The notes: generated by a model not told the origin, from the sequence alone. A stretch of DNA of 64,000 nt from Guadua angustifolia (GCA_036346375.1 CM070517.1:13495161-13559160); one strand, 5' to 3'. Positions 12,086 to 24,810 are shown, counted from the first letter of the stretch. Numbers and translations: made by a program.

Positions 12086-12253
12086 GCCGAGTGCCCACCC
12101 ATCGGTGTGCACCTTCACGTCCCTTCCATCCCGTGGAAGGTGTCTACTCTTACTGTCTCACTCCCATTCACCTCGATGAATGAGACTACGAGATAGGACT
12201 TTCGTGTTCGCTACATGTGAACACAGAGGCCCGCATCAGAATGGATCGCCTTT
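12086..12253 (-). promoter_or_regulatory. Conserved multi-hairpin block, subtype B, truncated
   Basis: On the minus strand the main stem is GTGTTCAC with GCGAACAC around ATGTA (12204-12224 in plus coordinates). This is subtype B with one mismatched pair. The outermost palindrome is missing because the copy is cut at 12086. Confidence 0.55.
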
Positions 12254-14382
12254 TCCTTTAATGAATGCACAATGCAATTTACATGAATGAGATGCAACCT
12301 TTCTTTCATTGTCAACATTAACATGACCATAACCACATACATAAACATAACCAATTCTCACATTCATAAGTTGCCAGCGGTACTAATCTAATCAGATTCA
12401 ACAATAAGACATGGCAACCCATTACAACGTTTCTGTCATGCAATTAACGCAATTAATTTCAAACTACATTCATAATCATCTAATCGATTCGCACACATAC
12501 TCAATTCCATTCCCTAGACGGGGCACAGTTAAGTACAACTCTTGTAAATTAACCACGAGTATCCACGTACCCCATACTAGCTACTCACTGCAATATTAAC
12601 AAAGGTACAATAAACTCACCGAGATTAAGGCTTACTAGTGACAACTCGAATCCAATAGCTAATCACGTCCTCGACGGGACGATCACCAATATAACTCATA
12701 TACTTGCCATAATCAATAGAAATTAGCCATGAACAGATAAATAACAACGGACAACTCAATTAGGCGCACTACTCGATGTACTTGCCTTAAACCGCGGGAA
12801 GTAGAGTGGCACGCGAAGAAGAGGCCACTCCTCCTGAAAATCAGAAATCAAGCACAGATACAAATTACCAACCAATTAATCAATCAATCGCAACACAGAA
12901 CCCTTGCGTATCTAAATCCCCAGGGTAGCTTTACTCAACAAATGACTAGGGATAATTCACCAACTTAAGCATAATGCAGCGGTCAGGGAGATAATAGGGT
13001 GCAATAAACATGATCTCATATGCAATTGTATCAATCCAAAATAATTGGCTAAACAAAATACTAACACATCTGAATAAAAGCATAAGAACTAAGATGCTGC
13101 CATAATAAATTTCTTTGTGAGACACTATATACACATAAATTCCAGAAGGGCACTCCACAACTTCTAGCAAGATAAGACACATATTACAGAAGCTATGCGT
13201 GAGACACCATCAAATAATGCATTCTCTGTTTTGAATAGGAGCATCCAAATCTGCAGATTCATATGCCAACATGAATCTCAGAGAAACAACCCGCAAGCTA
13301 CCAACAATATTCCAGAACAACCATAATGTCCTCTATTTGAATCAGAATCAAGCACATCAATTAAACAATTGAAATAGATGCAAGATAAAACAAGTATTCA
13401 TTTGTCATCAGCTGAACAAGAAATTGGGATTGCACAATGGACCAAACATCAATAACAAAGCAGCCTGGGCACCCCTTTCTAAGCCATAAAAATGAACACA
13501 CCAAACACCATTCCAGAAAACAGAAAGCATTCATGCATATACTTCTTAGCAAATAACAGCACATCATATACTATAGATTTCATTTTTGATAACCAAGCAT
13601 AAGGATCAATATCTCAACACTTAATCATGAACACTTGAATCACTGGGACACAGCACAAGCATACAAAATCATTTCATTCTCATGAAAACCTAGTTAGGCA
13701 TTTCATCAAACACCATATAGGCAAGCTAATTCCCCCCCCCCAAATTTATACCTCAAAGCTATTTCCATGGAGGAAGGAGGGAGGTGGGGAGAGAGGCTGG
13801 AGGAGGCGCCGGCCGGAGGAGGTACTGGAGGAGGCGCCGGCCGGCTGCTGCTGCTGCTCTACCGCCGATGCTACTGCTGCTTGTGCTTCGGTAGGGGGAA
13901 GGAGAAGGCGCCGAGCCAGGAGAGGAGGGGCTGCCGACTGCTGCCAAGCCAGAAGGGGGGCTGCCATTGCCTACTCTCTGCTTGCCGAGCCGGAAGGGAG
14001 GGCACAGGGGAGAGGCCAGGGGAAGTCGGCAGGGAGGAGGAAGGGAGAGTAGCGCAGGGAGGAGGAGCCGGTTGGGGAAGGGAGAGGGGAGCTCGGGCCC
14101 TGGGGAGCAGGCGGCTAGGGGGGGAAAAATGGGATCGGCAGGGGCTAGGGAACAAAATATCAGCCAAGTGAAGGAATGGCAGCCACACAAAAAGGTAAGG
14201 AGAGATGAGGTTAGGTGAAAAGTAGGTGGGGAGGGAAAATTCCAAGAAAACCCTCCAACACCTGAATTCCTTAACCCTAACTCTCCCTGCGGGGCCAAAC
14301 ACCCCTGAGAATAACTGACAGACGGGTCCCTGCTCACCCGACGGAAGGCCCAAAATTCGGGGCGAGGCTTTGCCGTATTACA
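12086..14382 (-). mobile_element. Inverted, truncated family A LTR
   Basis: On the minus strand it starts at 14382 with TGTAATACGGCAAAGCCTCG, matching other family A LTR starts. It runs through the GC-rich part (about 13745-14200 in plus coordinates) into the hairpin block, where it stops at the end of the plus-strand element at 12085. It was probably the insertion target of the 3217-12085 element; its other half is absent. Confidence 0.82.
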
Positions 14383-15396
14383 CATACAATACTAGTCCTA
14401 TGGTCTGTAGCTAGTACGCATATTTACAACATTGGTAGCACATCCATACATAATATTATTAAAAAGGAAGCTATTTATATAATATAGTATTACAATTCAG
14501 AGTAAGTTGCAGTGGAAATCCAAAAGCATTGTAGTATGCCCATACAAACCCTCAGGCAACTGATGAACTATAAACCCTAGTGGATCGTATCATCGAAATT
14601 CCTGTATCCTACAACGACTTATATATCTTTGGGGCCTCTTCTTCAACTAAAGCAACAAATAAGTAAGGGTGAGTACTTTCGTACTCAGTAAGACTTAAAG
14701 TGTATTGTAAAAGTGCAATAAATATAGGCCATGTGTCAAAGGAGGCTTCTACAATTAATTTGCATAAAGCGAAGTTGAACATGTAATTCTTGTAGTAATT
14801 TGCAAAACAAAAATTTGTAAGAGCAAGTTAGGCAGGTATATAAATAAAAAAGTGTAGCATAGCATAGAGTGAGTAACTCATAGTTCTCCATGATTGTGAG
14901 AATCGTACCATCTGTTTGCCATCCCCTCACATAAAATCTAAAACAAAGGCTTTCTAACAAATATCTCTGATTTAAACCATATTGAAAATACCAAAACTTC
15001 TAACCAAGTGATGACTTAACCAAGTGTCCATGACCGTAGCTGCATCTTTTTGAAACGATTTAAACTCTGTAAAGAAGTACAGCTTTACCCACAAGAAATG
15101 ATCAACTATTTTTGCTAGGCCAAACGCATACTTCCTTTGGTATGCAGCAGAGAGATCTAACATAATTGTTACATTACATAGATCTAACATTGCACCAGCC
15201 CGGTGATGTTAAACCCCTACTATGGTGATAGAAATAGCACACCCAAGACATGATATCATTTGCATAGTAACCAAGGCAGTCATGCCACACCCGTTTCTTC
15301 CCACAGTAAGGCATACACCGTTGTATTGGTATGCATTTATCACACCTCGGTGTGGAAGCCCCTACAAGCAAACATACCCGTAGGGCTCGTACTACT
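14383..15396 (-). mobile_element. Partial LTR, family C, first copy
   Basis: It shares a long direct similarity with 16500-17351 and 20710-20900. Shared landmarks include GTAGCTAGTACGCA, a GGTGAGTACTTTCGTACTCAG-like stretch near 14670 and GGTGTGGAAGCCCCT near 15347. The orientation is inferred from the second copy, which ends on the minus strand in GGGGTCGCTACA. It is cut on the right by a CACTA end at 15397 and on the left by the inverted family A LTR. Confidence 0.6.
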
Positions 15397-15966
15397 CACT
15401 ACTACATGAATGTACATCACAATCCACTACTACTAAACACCTAATAGGTGACGATATATCTGTGTCGGTTTTTTTGGAACTGACATAGATGAAGTTAACA
15501 CTAAATGGGTGACGGTCTATCTATGTTGGTTTTTTTGGAACCAATACAAAAAAACATTTTTGTGTCGGTTCTAAACTTCAAAATGGTGGGAACACTATTT
15601 GTGTCGGTTTGTAATTGAAACCAACACAAATAGTTACTTATTAGTGTCGGTTTTAATTACAAACTGATACAAATAGTGTTCCCATTATTTCCGTTAGTGT
15701 AAATGGAACCAGCATAAATAATAACTTATTTGTGTCGATTGTAACTAAAACCGACATAAATAATTGAATATTTGTGTTGGTTCTAATTAAAAAATGACAC
15801 AAATAATACAGGCTATAAATATTCCGCATACTTCAGCTCGTAGTTGCATGGTCTTCTTCCTCCCTAGAGCAAACCCAAAGTTTAATATTTCACATTCCAT
15901 TGGAAGGTTTCTTGTGCTTGTACTTCCTCTAGGTTATCCAAGGTGTATAATTTGTTCTCCTCTCTT
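15397..15966 (+). mobile_element. CACTA element end with TGTGTCGGTT subterminal repeats
   Basis: It begins CACTACTACATG after ACT. From about 15460 to 15800 there are at least six copies of TGTGTCGGTT and its complement AACCGACACA, the alternating subterminal motif pattern of CACTA elements. This differs from the TTGCCGACA motif of the element at 2973, so it is a separate family. No opposite end was found; the element appears truncated. Confidence 0.72.
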
Positions 15967-16480
15967 GATTTGTGGTGATCTAGTTGCAATTTAATGTAAT
16001 TAAGGTTAATTTATATATAGTTGAAATTAAGGTTTAGATTTTTGTTTGTTTTTATTTTCCTAGCATTTTGTAGATGATGAATTTATTACCAAGCTCCATT
16101 AGATGAAGTTTTGCCTAGCTTTATATAATATAGATTAAAATTATGTCCATCTACTATTTTTAGCTAATTAATTATTATCAAACATATATTAAATTTAATA
16201 TATTAATATATTTTATTTTAATAAGCATTGATTTGTAGTGATCTAGTTGCAATTTAATGTTTAGACCAAGTTCAATTAAGGTTAATTTATATATAGTTCA
16301 AATTAAGGTTTAGATTTTTTTTGTTTTTACTGACCTAGCATTTTGTAGATGATAAATTTATTACCTAGCTCCATTAGATAAAGTTTTGCCAAGCTTTATA
16401 TAATATAGATTAAAATTATGTCCATCTACTATTGTTAGCTAATTAATTATTATCAAACATGTATTAAATTTAATATATTA
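15967..16480. repeat. Tandem duplication of a ~260-bp AT-rich unit
   Basis: Copy one (15967-16220) and copy two (16230-16480) both start GATTTGTRGTGATCTAGTTG and run through ATTTTGTAGATGAT and TTAGCTAATTAATTATTATC. They differ by a few substitutions and a short insertion. No coding content is visible. The duplication lies between the CACTA end and the terminus of a family C LTR. Confidence 0.85.
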
Positions 16481-16482
16481 AG

Positions 16483-17356
16483 TGTAGCGACCCCTATTTT
16501 TACATAAAATGCAAACAAGGAAATTTAACGTGCATTCAGTTTTAGTCCCATGATTAGTAGCTAGTACGCACATTTACAATAATTGGAATCACAACCATAC
16601 ATCATTTTATTAAAGTGGAAGCTATTTGTACAATATAATCTTACAACTTAGAGCATACATATATGTAGCACAGAAGAAGCAAGGTCTTGTAGTGTATCCA
16701 ACCCTCTGGCAACTGACAAATTATAAATCCCTAGAAAGATCGATTGAATTGAAATTTCCGCAACCTGTGACGAAAAGAAATATTTGGAGCTTCACTAACT
16801 CTTCCACCTAAAACAACATAATAAGCAAGGTTGAGTACTTTCATAGTCAGCAAGACTTAAGGTGGTATTTGCAAATGCAATAATGTAGGTAATATCAAAG
16901 GAAACTTCTATGGTTAATTTGCATAAAGAAACATTTAATTTGTAAGACAAGTTGTGATTTAGAAACAGAATTTGTAATAGCAAGTTTGACTGATAAGAAA
17001 TAAGTAAAGCATAAATAATACTCACTGTCCTTCGCAAGTAAGGAATCATCCAATTCCTACCAACCCATGGCATAACCACAATCTTTGCCAAAACAAGGCA
17101 CAACAGGTGAAAATCATCCCATTTTGAAAATAATAAAACAACTAGTTATGTGATGACGTTACCAAGTGACATTGACCGTATGCCTGGCTAATCAATTAGA
17201 TTTATACTCCACAGAGGTGTACAACTTTACCCACAAGAAATAATCATCTCTTTGTGCAGCACTATTAACACACAACCTTTGGTATGCCATAGAGCGATTA
17301 TAACATAACCGTTACATTACATAGACCTAACTTTGCACCAGCCCAGTGACGATCAA
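16483..17356 (-). mobile_element. LTR family C, second copy, 3'-terminal part
   Basis: It opens on the plus strand with TGTAGCGACCCC, so the minus-strand LTR ends in GGGGTCGCTACA. The body matches the copy at 14383-15396. It is interrupted at 17356 by a solo family A LTR and continues at 20710 with sequence similar to 15290-15396. Confidence 0.6.
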
Positions 17357-20300
17357 TGTAACACCCCGACGCCAACCGCGCCACGGATGCTACCAAAAAC
17401 CATAAATAGCGAATGACTACTCTACGAAAAGACTGAGACGGCACTCAAACTCTAAACTTTTAAACCACTAATAAAACTAAGCTACCGAAATTTACAAAAT
17501 TTTGGCATGACCTCTCTAAAACAGAGGACATCCACTCAGCAGACAGAAAACATTAGCAGTTATAAGATATCATTCTAGCAGGTCCTTAGTTAACCAAACA
17601 CACATCTAATAGAAATTAATCAACTCCACCACATAACTATTACAGGACATGGACTCATTAAACAAAACCACAGACAACCTTTTACAAGAATTCTTCACGA
17701 GCTATTAAGATTTGAATTATGAATCATTATGATGGAACGGTGATGATGTGAACGTGATTGTGCTACTACCCCCATCCATGCATGCCGGCTTCAAAACACC
17801 TACAATCATTAAATAACAAGCGTGAGTTCAAACTCAGCAAAGTACACGAGAATAACAATTCTAATTTATCAGGAGTAAAACGAGAGCATGACTATAAGAA
17901 CAAGTAATACAATTGGAACAACCACCAGAAATTACGCATATATACCCATTTTAAGCAATAACTTGACCATACCCAAAAATTTACCGCAATCAATTCATCA
18001 ACTTGATAATAAAATCACTCAACGTAAAAGAGGCATCACGTAGCTCTAAATCACAACGCCTCCCGACTCAACCATCCCTTGATGCAACTCAAACCATTTT
18101 CATCGACTTTATTCGAGTTAAAAAACTCAAATTTTCACTCCACGCTATTCATACAACATAATTAGCAAAGCAAAGAAAAGAAATGCGCTAATTCATCAAT
18201 TCAATTCAATCTCCCCTTTTTGGGTTGAACCCACGACTCAACCTTCAATTACCATAATCACCATCCATATGACACACCATTTACCACAACACTCATTATT
18301 AAAGATGCAATGCACATGAATGCTCATTTCCATGCACGTACCGGTACTGCCGAGTGCCCACCCATCGGTGTGCACCCTCACGTCCCTTCCATCCCGTAGA
18401 TGGAAGGTGCCTACTCTTACTGTCTCGCTCTCATTCACCTCGATGAATGAGACTACGAGGTAGGACTTTTGTGTTCACTACGTGTGAACACAGAGGCCCG
18501 CATCAGAATAGGTCGCCTCTTTCATTATGAATGCACAAGTGCAATTTTCATGAATGAAATGCAACTTTTCATTCAATGCCAACACTAACATACCATCACC
18601 ACATACATACACATAGCCAATTCTCACATTCATAAGTCACCAGCGATACTAGTAAAATCAGATTCAACCATAAGACATGGCAACACATTACAGAGTTTCT
18701 ACCATGCAATTAAATCATACGGCCACCGAGACACGCTCACCACAAAACACTTATGTACGCCATGTCAACACAAGGTAGTTAATACTAATAGTTAGTAATG
18801 CCAAACTCACGCATTTCCGTAACCGTCCATATACAATCACCATTGTATGAGTCCATTTATACTGATAACTTGCATATGCACAAGGGCAGCAATACTCTAA
18901 TACACTCTTACTCATAATCTAGCAACACAAATGTATCACAAGTGCGGCACAACCCAGAATATCTAGTCATATCCTACAATAGATAGGCATCTTACCCTTA
19001 CTTTTCATTCACTTAGAATAAGTGTTATTCATCTAGGAGAACCTATATAAACTTGTAACCACCCATTAACATCAAACAACTCAGTAGTTTTATCCAAACA
19101 CTAGTGATCCAGAAATTACAGTAAATAATTCATCATCGCCATTTCATTTACAAACTGCTGGGGATCAAGAAGCAATGAGCATAAACAAACACTTATTACA
19201 GTTCACAAAAGATAAAAGCTATCAATCCATAATCACTGACTAAACAGAATGCCAACACATTTGAATAATGCATAAATAAAATAAAATAAAATGTTGCATC
19301 GTAAAAGAATTCCTCATGTGATATCATACACTGATACACAAATAAATTCTAGAATGACAATCCCACACGGACATGCTTATTCTTACACACAAAATTCGCT
19401 AGTACGTGCACCTATATTGGTCACATTGCCCCGAAGGTCAATATATTGATCATACGCAAATAAATTCCAGAACATCACACACATTTAACCCTAACATTAG
19501 CTAACCAAGAATGCTGGTATAAGGATGAAGCCATCTAAACTACCCATGTATGCAAGTATCCAATAATTCCATCAACAAAATAGAAGACACCAATACAATC
19601 AAATTAATTGGCTGGGATTCAACAACTAAGAGTGTCAAATAGATGTAGGTTACTATGCACCTCCATGTTATTATTCTAAGGCAGAGGCAGAAACATGCAT
19701 ATAATCACACAATTCAACTCCACTTGTTTTCTTTTTAGGACACCAATTATTCAAGCCTCCGAAGACATAAACAACTTTAAACCTTTGCAGCATATTAAAC
19801 CCCTTTACAGTTACCACCTGTGATGTGGATAATGCAGGCTCCCTTGCCCAAAAGATGATGATGCCTCTCAAGTCTCAAGTCTCAATTTGACATGTTGGAA
19901 GCCAAATAGGTTACAGCTCGAATCACTGGAGAAAGCTACCGGATGCAGATAAATCGATGGTATATCACAAACATGATCGTTCACGACTTGATTGCATGCA
20001 CGTAAATGGAAATTCCTAGAGTTTGTTTCATCCAATCACGAGATATGCTTGTACACATAATGAAACTTCTATACACCGAGTCCACATTTCATCAAACATC
20101 TGAACTACAACCTCTCATTCCCCACCAAAACCTCACCTCCACTTACGATGATGGGAGAGGCGAAGGAGGAGATACTGGCGTGGGGAGGGACAGTGGAGGG
20201 GCGTCGAGCTGGAGGAGGTGCAGCAAGATCGCTGGTGGGAGGCGCCGCCGCCACCGAGGAAGGGCGATGCTCCGGCCGTTCTTTGTCTTCTTCTTCTTCT

Positions 20301-20704
20301 TGCCGAGCTTCTTGCTTGCTCTGAGCTTCTTCTTCCTGACTGCATCGGTGAAGGTGCAGTGCCGTGGAGGAAGCAGCGGCTGGTGAGGTGGTGTCGAGTT
20401 GGCCGAGCCGTCATGCCGGAGGGGGAGAGCAACCGAGGGGAGCGCCAGGAAGCAATGCACCAGGAGAAGGCCGGAAGGAATCGCCAGAGAGAGAGCAACA
20501 GACTGGGAAATCGCCAGGGGAGAAGAGATGAGCACTGAGGGAGGGCATGCCCAGGCGATGGTGGCGGCTGGGAGGGGAATCGGCTGGAAAAATGTGAGGG
20601 GAACTAGGGTTAGGAGCCCTCTCACCAATTGGCCCAACACAGGCCAAAAGAAAAAAATGGCCCACACAGCCCAAGAAAATTTGAAAGTTAAAAGGAATAT
20701 TACA
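17357..20704 (-). mobile_element. Solo family A LTR, 3348 bp, target duplication ATCAA
   Basis: On the plus strand it starts TGTAACACCCCGACGCC and ends GGAATATTACA, giving TG...CA ends. ATCAA is found at 17352-17356 and again at 20705-20709, a perfect 5-bp target duplication. No internal sequence or second LTR is present, so this is the product of recombination between the two LTRs of a former full element. The GC-rich part lies at about 20140-20600 and the hairpin block at 18334-18517. Proline- or arginine-rich frames in the GC-rich part are compositional. Confidence 0.95.
18334..18517 (-). promoter_or_regulatory. Conserved multi-hairpin block, subtype B
   Basis: The main stem GTGTTCAC/GTGAACAC is intact at 18471-18491. 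CCTTCCAT pairs with ATGGAAGG around 18386-18410, and GTACCGGTAC is a perfect palindrome at 18338-18347. Compared with subtype A, the pairs that differ have changed on both arms. Confidence 0.6.
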
Positions 20705-20709
20705 ATCAA

Positions 20710-21323
20710 CCCTTGCTATGTGGAAGAAACATGATAGTAAATCCGTGTCATTTAAAATAGTAACATGAGCAGTAAATCCCTGGAGTAAGGGTTTCTTCCC
20801 ATACCAAGGTGTATACTATTGTACCGACATGCATTTACCCACACTAAGGTGTGGAAGCCCCTCACAAACAAACCTAGAAAGGAATGCCTCAACTATCTCC
20901 CTCCTACCAATGTGCAAAGCTAAATCTAAGCAACTTAATAGGTTAAGGCTGTCTCATTCCAGCACTCGTGGTTGTACTATTTTATTGGCTTGAAAACAAC
21001 CCATAGCTCGGTCCTTGATCCAATATGAGCAATACTTCTCCTTACACTACGTACAAGTACATCCCTTGTACAACTGGCTATTGCCAATAATTGCCTGCAT
21101 CTAAATCATAGTTTTATTTTGAGTTTTTAGTCAAAATACCCACAACCAACATCATGTTATAGCCAACCTTTTTAGATTCTCAAGATGTAGTTTTGATTTG
21201 ATCATCTACTTCCTCGCTAATTAAGCATGGCTAAGTATGGTTAATAATCGCATTGTCTAACCCTTTTCTATGGTTATCAAGGTTCACTTGTCTATACATA
21301 TCATGGAAGCTTCATGAGACAAC
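20710..21323 (-). mobile_element. LTR family C, second copy, middle part
   Basis: This is the continuation of the family C LTR after the solo insertion; GTGTGGAAGCCCCT near 20850 aligns with the first copy near 15350. It holds no gene and is interrupted again at 21328 by a second solo LTR. Confidence 0.55.
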
Positions 21324-21328
21324 AAGTA

Positions 21329-24300
21329 TGTGATATTGCGAAACCTCGCCCCAACCTTTGTACCTTCAGTCGGGTGGCCTGGGGCCATCTAGCAGGTATT
21401 TCTAGAGGTGGTTGGCCCATCTGGGGGTTAGGGTTAAAGATTTAGTTTTTGTGAGGGGTATGGTTGGAATTTTTCCCCTCTCCATTATTTATTTATTTAT
21501 TTTCCTAATCTCTCTCTCTCCCTCCTAATGTGTGGCTGAAAACTTTTTGGGCTGACTTCTTTTCCCAGTTCCCTACCGATTTCTCCTCTCCTCCTCTGGA
21601 TATTTTTCCTCCCAGGGGCTGGCTCCTCCTGTCCAGCGCTGCCGGTCGCCTCTCCAGTCTCCTGCCAAGTCGCCCCCAGCTCTTCCCTCCCTGGCTCGGC
21701 GCAGCAGGGGCAGCAGCCAGCAGTAGCACCGGCGACCTTGGCCGGCGAGCCTCCAGGCGAGCTCCCCTACGCCTCCCCTTGGCCGGCAGTAGCTCAGCAG
21801 CAGCAGCTCCAGCCCAGCCGACCGATCGCCTGCCTCCGCTTCAGCCCCAGCCTGGCTGGCCGTCACCTCCCTTTCCCTCCCCTGGCTCCATTCTGGTCGG
21901 CGCGCCACCCCACTGGCTGGCGGTGTTTCTCCCCTGCGCCCTCCCCTTGCTCGGCAGCCTCTTCAACCGACCGGCTCTTCCCAGCAGCAGCAGCGACAGC
22001 AACCAGCCAGAGGTAGCAGCAGCCGGAAGAGGTGCCTCCTCCCCCTGGCGGCCGGCGTCGTCCCCCTCCAGTCGGCGGCACCTTCCCCTCCTTCCTCTCC
22101 CTTTGTGTGGTAAGTGGAGGTGAAGCTCTAGTTGTGGATGAATGAGTGTAGCCAAGGTGTTTGATGAATTGCTTGCAAGGGCAAGTCTCTATTTTCTCCT
22201 TGTTTGGTTCTATGTGGGACATGAGGATACTATATATTTGTTTTCTATTTAATTTCGAGATTTGTTGGCTGCTGGGAGCTTCAAGTGTCATGTAGATCTC
22301 CTGTAGTGCGAGTTGTTCATTAGTAGCAGCTTAAGAGATGTGATTTATATTTGTCTCTGTTGAGTAGGCTAGAAGCACTAAGTTTCTAATTGCATGTATG
22401 GTTTCTGAATTCTTTTGTTGTTAAGATTGTATAGTGTGGGATTTTGTCCTAGTGTATGATAATTACTGTTGAAAGAATGATAGTATTTGAAATCCTAGAC
22501 TAGTGAATGACGTGTTACTATTGTTTTGTATGATCATGTCTTGATTCCCCCAATGGTCATGTGAAATCAGAAATATGGTCACTATACCTTTCTGGTAAAT
22601 TTAGTTATAGAGGAGAGCAAGAGCTAAATGAAGGTTGGTATGATTTGCATTTTGGTTTTGAGGAAGTTGTCTGACTGATGTTCCCATGCTGGTAACACAG
22701 AGTGCAAATAGGTCATTATGTTACATGCACTTGTATGTTGACCTGCGGTTTAATATCTCATTGTGTTCTTATTCTGTCATATCTCAGTCTGATATGTGTT
22801 TAGCTTATGTATGGGCATTGGTTTTTTTTAAGAAGTCATTTATGTGTGCAAAAGAGTCGTTTTCTTTTGTCGCTTGTTTCGAGTGTGCATAAAGTTGAGT
22901 TGGATAAGTATTGTTTACTTGCAGAGAAGATTCTGTCGGTAGTGGCCTCAGCCGTATGCCACTCCATTCTTCGTCGGTAAAAGCAAGTGCATTCCCTAGA
23001 TTGTGGCTAGGAGGATTAATCGATTGTTTGCTCTTAGCGTACGTAATTGCCGATGAATACGCAAGAGGTAAGCTTTACTTGAATATAGCTAGAAGGTGCT
23101 TCATCTTATGAAAATGTTTATGATGATTAAAAGGTTAAGGGAATGGATGCAAGTACACCGTGTAATTGAGTGTGGATGTGTGTTCATATGTGATGCTTCT
23201 AAATTTAATTGTTGCTCTGTTAATTAGATGAACTCTAATTGCGACCGAGTTTTTAGTAAGGTTGATTATAGCGAGTATGTTGTTTGAGTGATTAGGCTAA
23301 CATGAATTTGGTTCCAACGGTTAAGTCATTTATAAAGGGTGTATATGTGAGCATTTGATTGCAAGTGTATTGTTTGAACATGGCTCGGTGGCCGTAGGTT
23401 GTAGTTGCATGACAGAAACGTTGTTACGAGTTGGCATGTCTTATGGTTGAATTTGATTTTACTAGTATCGCTGGTGACTTAGGAATGTGAGAATTTGGCT
23501 ATGTTTATGTATGTGGTTACGGCTGTGTTAGTGTTGGCGATGAATGATTGGTTGTACTTCATTCATGTAAATTGCATTGTGCATTCATTAAAGGAAGAGG
23601 CGACCCATTTTGATGCGGGCCTCTGTGTTCACACGTAGTGAACACGAAAGTCCTACCTCGTAGTCTCATTCATCGAGGTGAATGGGAGCGAGACAGTAAG
23701 AGTAGGCACCTTCCACGGGATGGAAGGGACGTGAGGGTGCACACCGATGGGTGGGCACTCGGCAGTACCTGTACGTGCATCGAGAAGAGCATTCATGTGC
23801 ATTACATCTTTAATAATGAGTGTTGTGGTAAATGGTGTGTCATATGGGTGGTAATTACGGTAATTGAAGGTTGAGTCGTGGACTCAACCCAAAAAGGAGA
23901 GATTGAATTGTATTTGATGAATTAGCGCTTTTCTTTGCACTGCTAATTATGTTGTATGAATATCGTGGAGTGAAGTCGAGTTATAAATTCAAATGCAATT
24001 GATGAAAATGGTTTAAGTTGCAACAAGGGGTAGTTGAGTCGGGAGACGTTGTGACTTAGAGTTAAGTAATGCTTCTTTGGCGTTGAATGGGTTTATTATC
24101 AAGTTGATGACTTGATTGTGGTAATTTTGTTGTATAGTCAAGTTATTGTTTTAAATGAGTATAAAAGCATATCGTCCGGATGTTGCTTCAATTGTCTTCC
24201 TTGCTTTTATGGTCAAGCTCTTGTTTTTACTTATGATAAATTGGAATTATTACTCTCGTGTACTTTGCTGAGTCATCGACTCATGCTTGTTTGTTGTGTT

Positions 24301-24805
24301 GTTGCAGGTACTTTGAAACCGGCATGCTTGGGGGGAGTAGTAGCACAAGCACGTTTTCATCAAACTCTTTAATCGATTTGTAAAGCCTGGTTGTACTGAT
24401 TATGGTTGTAATATGTCGTCCGTCGTAGTGTAGTTATCCAATTCTATTGGATGTGTGATTGATTAACTAAGGACCTGCTAGAATGATATAATAACTGCAA
24501 TTGATTTCTGTCTGCTGAGTGGATGTCCTTCTGTCTTGAGAGGTCATGCCGAAATTTTCTAAATTTTGGAGACTTAGTTTTACGCTAGTTTAGAGAGTTT
24601 CAAGGTCGGTTTCAACCTTTTATTAGAGGTAAAAAGGTTTAGTGACTCGTCCGTTGAATCCTTAGGTCATTTAAACTTCTTGTTGCGTTTTTATTTCTTG
24701 GATCTTGTTGGGAACACTCTGGGCAAGAGTGGTTCCGGAGTGTTGTAAGCGTCAATCAGAGTCTTTTGGTAGCATTTGCGGTGCGTTTGGCGCCGGGGTG
24801 TTACA
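21329..24805 (+). mobile_element. Solo family A LTR, 3477 bp, target duplication AAGTA
   Basis: It starts TGTGATATTGCGAAACCTCG and ends GGTGTTACA. AAGTA occurs at 21324-21328 and at 24806-24810, a perfect 5-bp duplication. There is no second LTR or interior. It contains the CT/GC-rich segment (21570-22090), the GTAAGTGGAGG donor-like site near 22110 and the hairpin block. It is in the opposite orientation to the solo LTR at 17357 and lies only 624 bp from it in the same host LTR. Confidence 0.95.
23599..23783 (+). promoter_or_regulatory. Conserved multi-hairpin block, subtype B
   Basis: The GTGTTCAC and GTGAACAC arms flank ACGTA at 23625-23645. CATTCA pairs with TGAATG, and CCTTCCA pairs with TGGAAGG around CGGGA near 23710. 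The terminal palindrome is present with one mismatch (GTACCTGTAC). Confidence 0.6.
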
Positions 24806-24810
24806 AAGTA

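Noticed and set aside
13759..14385. 208-residue minus-strand frame and overlapping 134- and 160-residue frames
   Set aside because: These are overlapping frames on both strands in the GC-rich part of a family A LTR, not conserved between copies.
20133..20734. Cluster of overlapping 100-190-residue frames on both strands
   Set aside because: Same GC-rich LTR segment in inverted orientation; Arg/Pro-rich and inconsistent between copies.
21530..22291. 197-residue plus-strand and 142-residue minus-strand frames
   Set aside because: GC-rich LTR segment of the solo LTR; no frame shared with the other copies.
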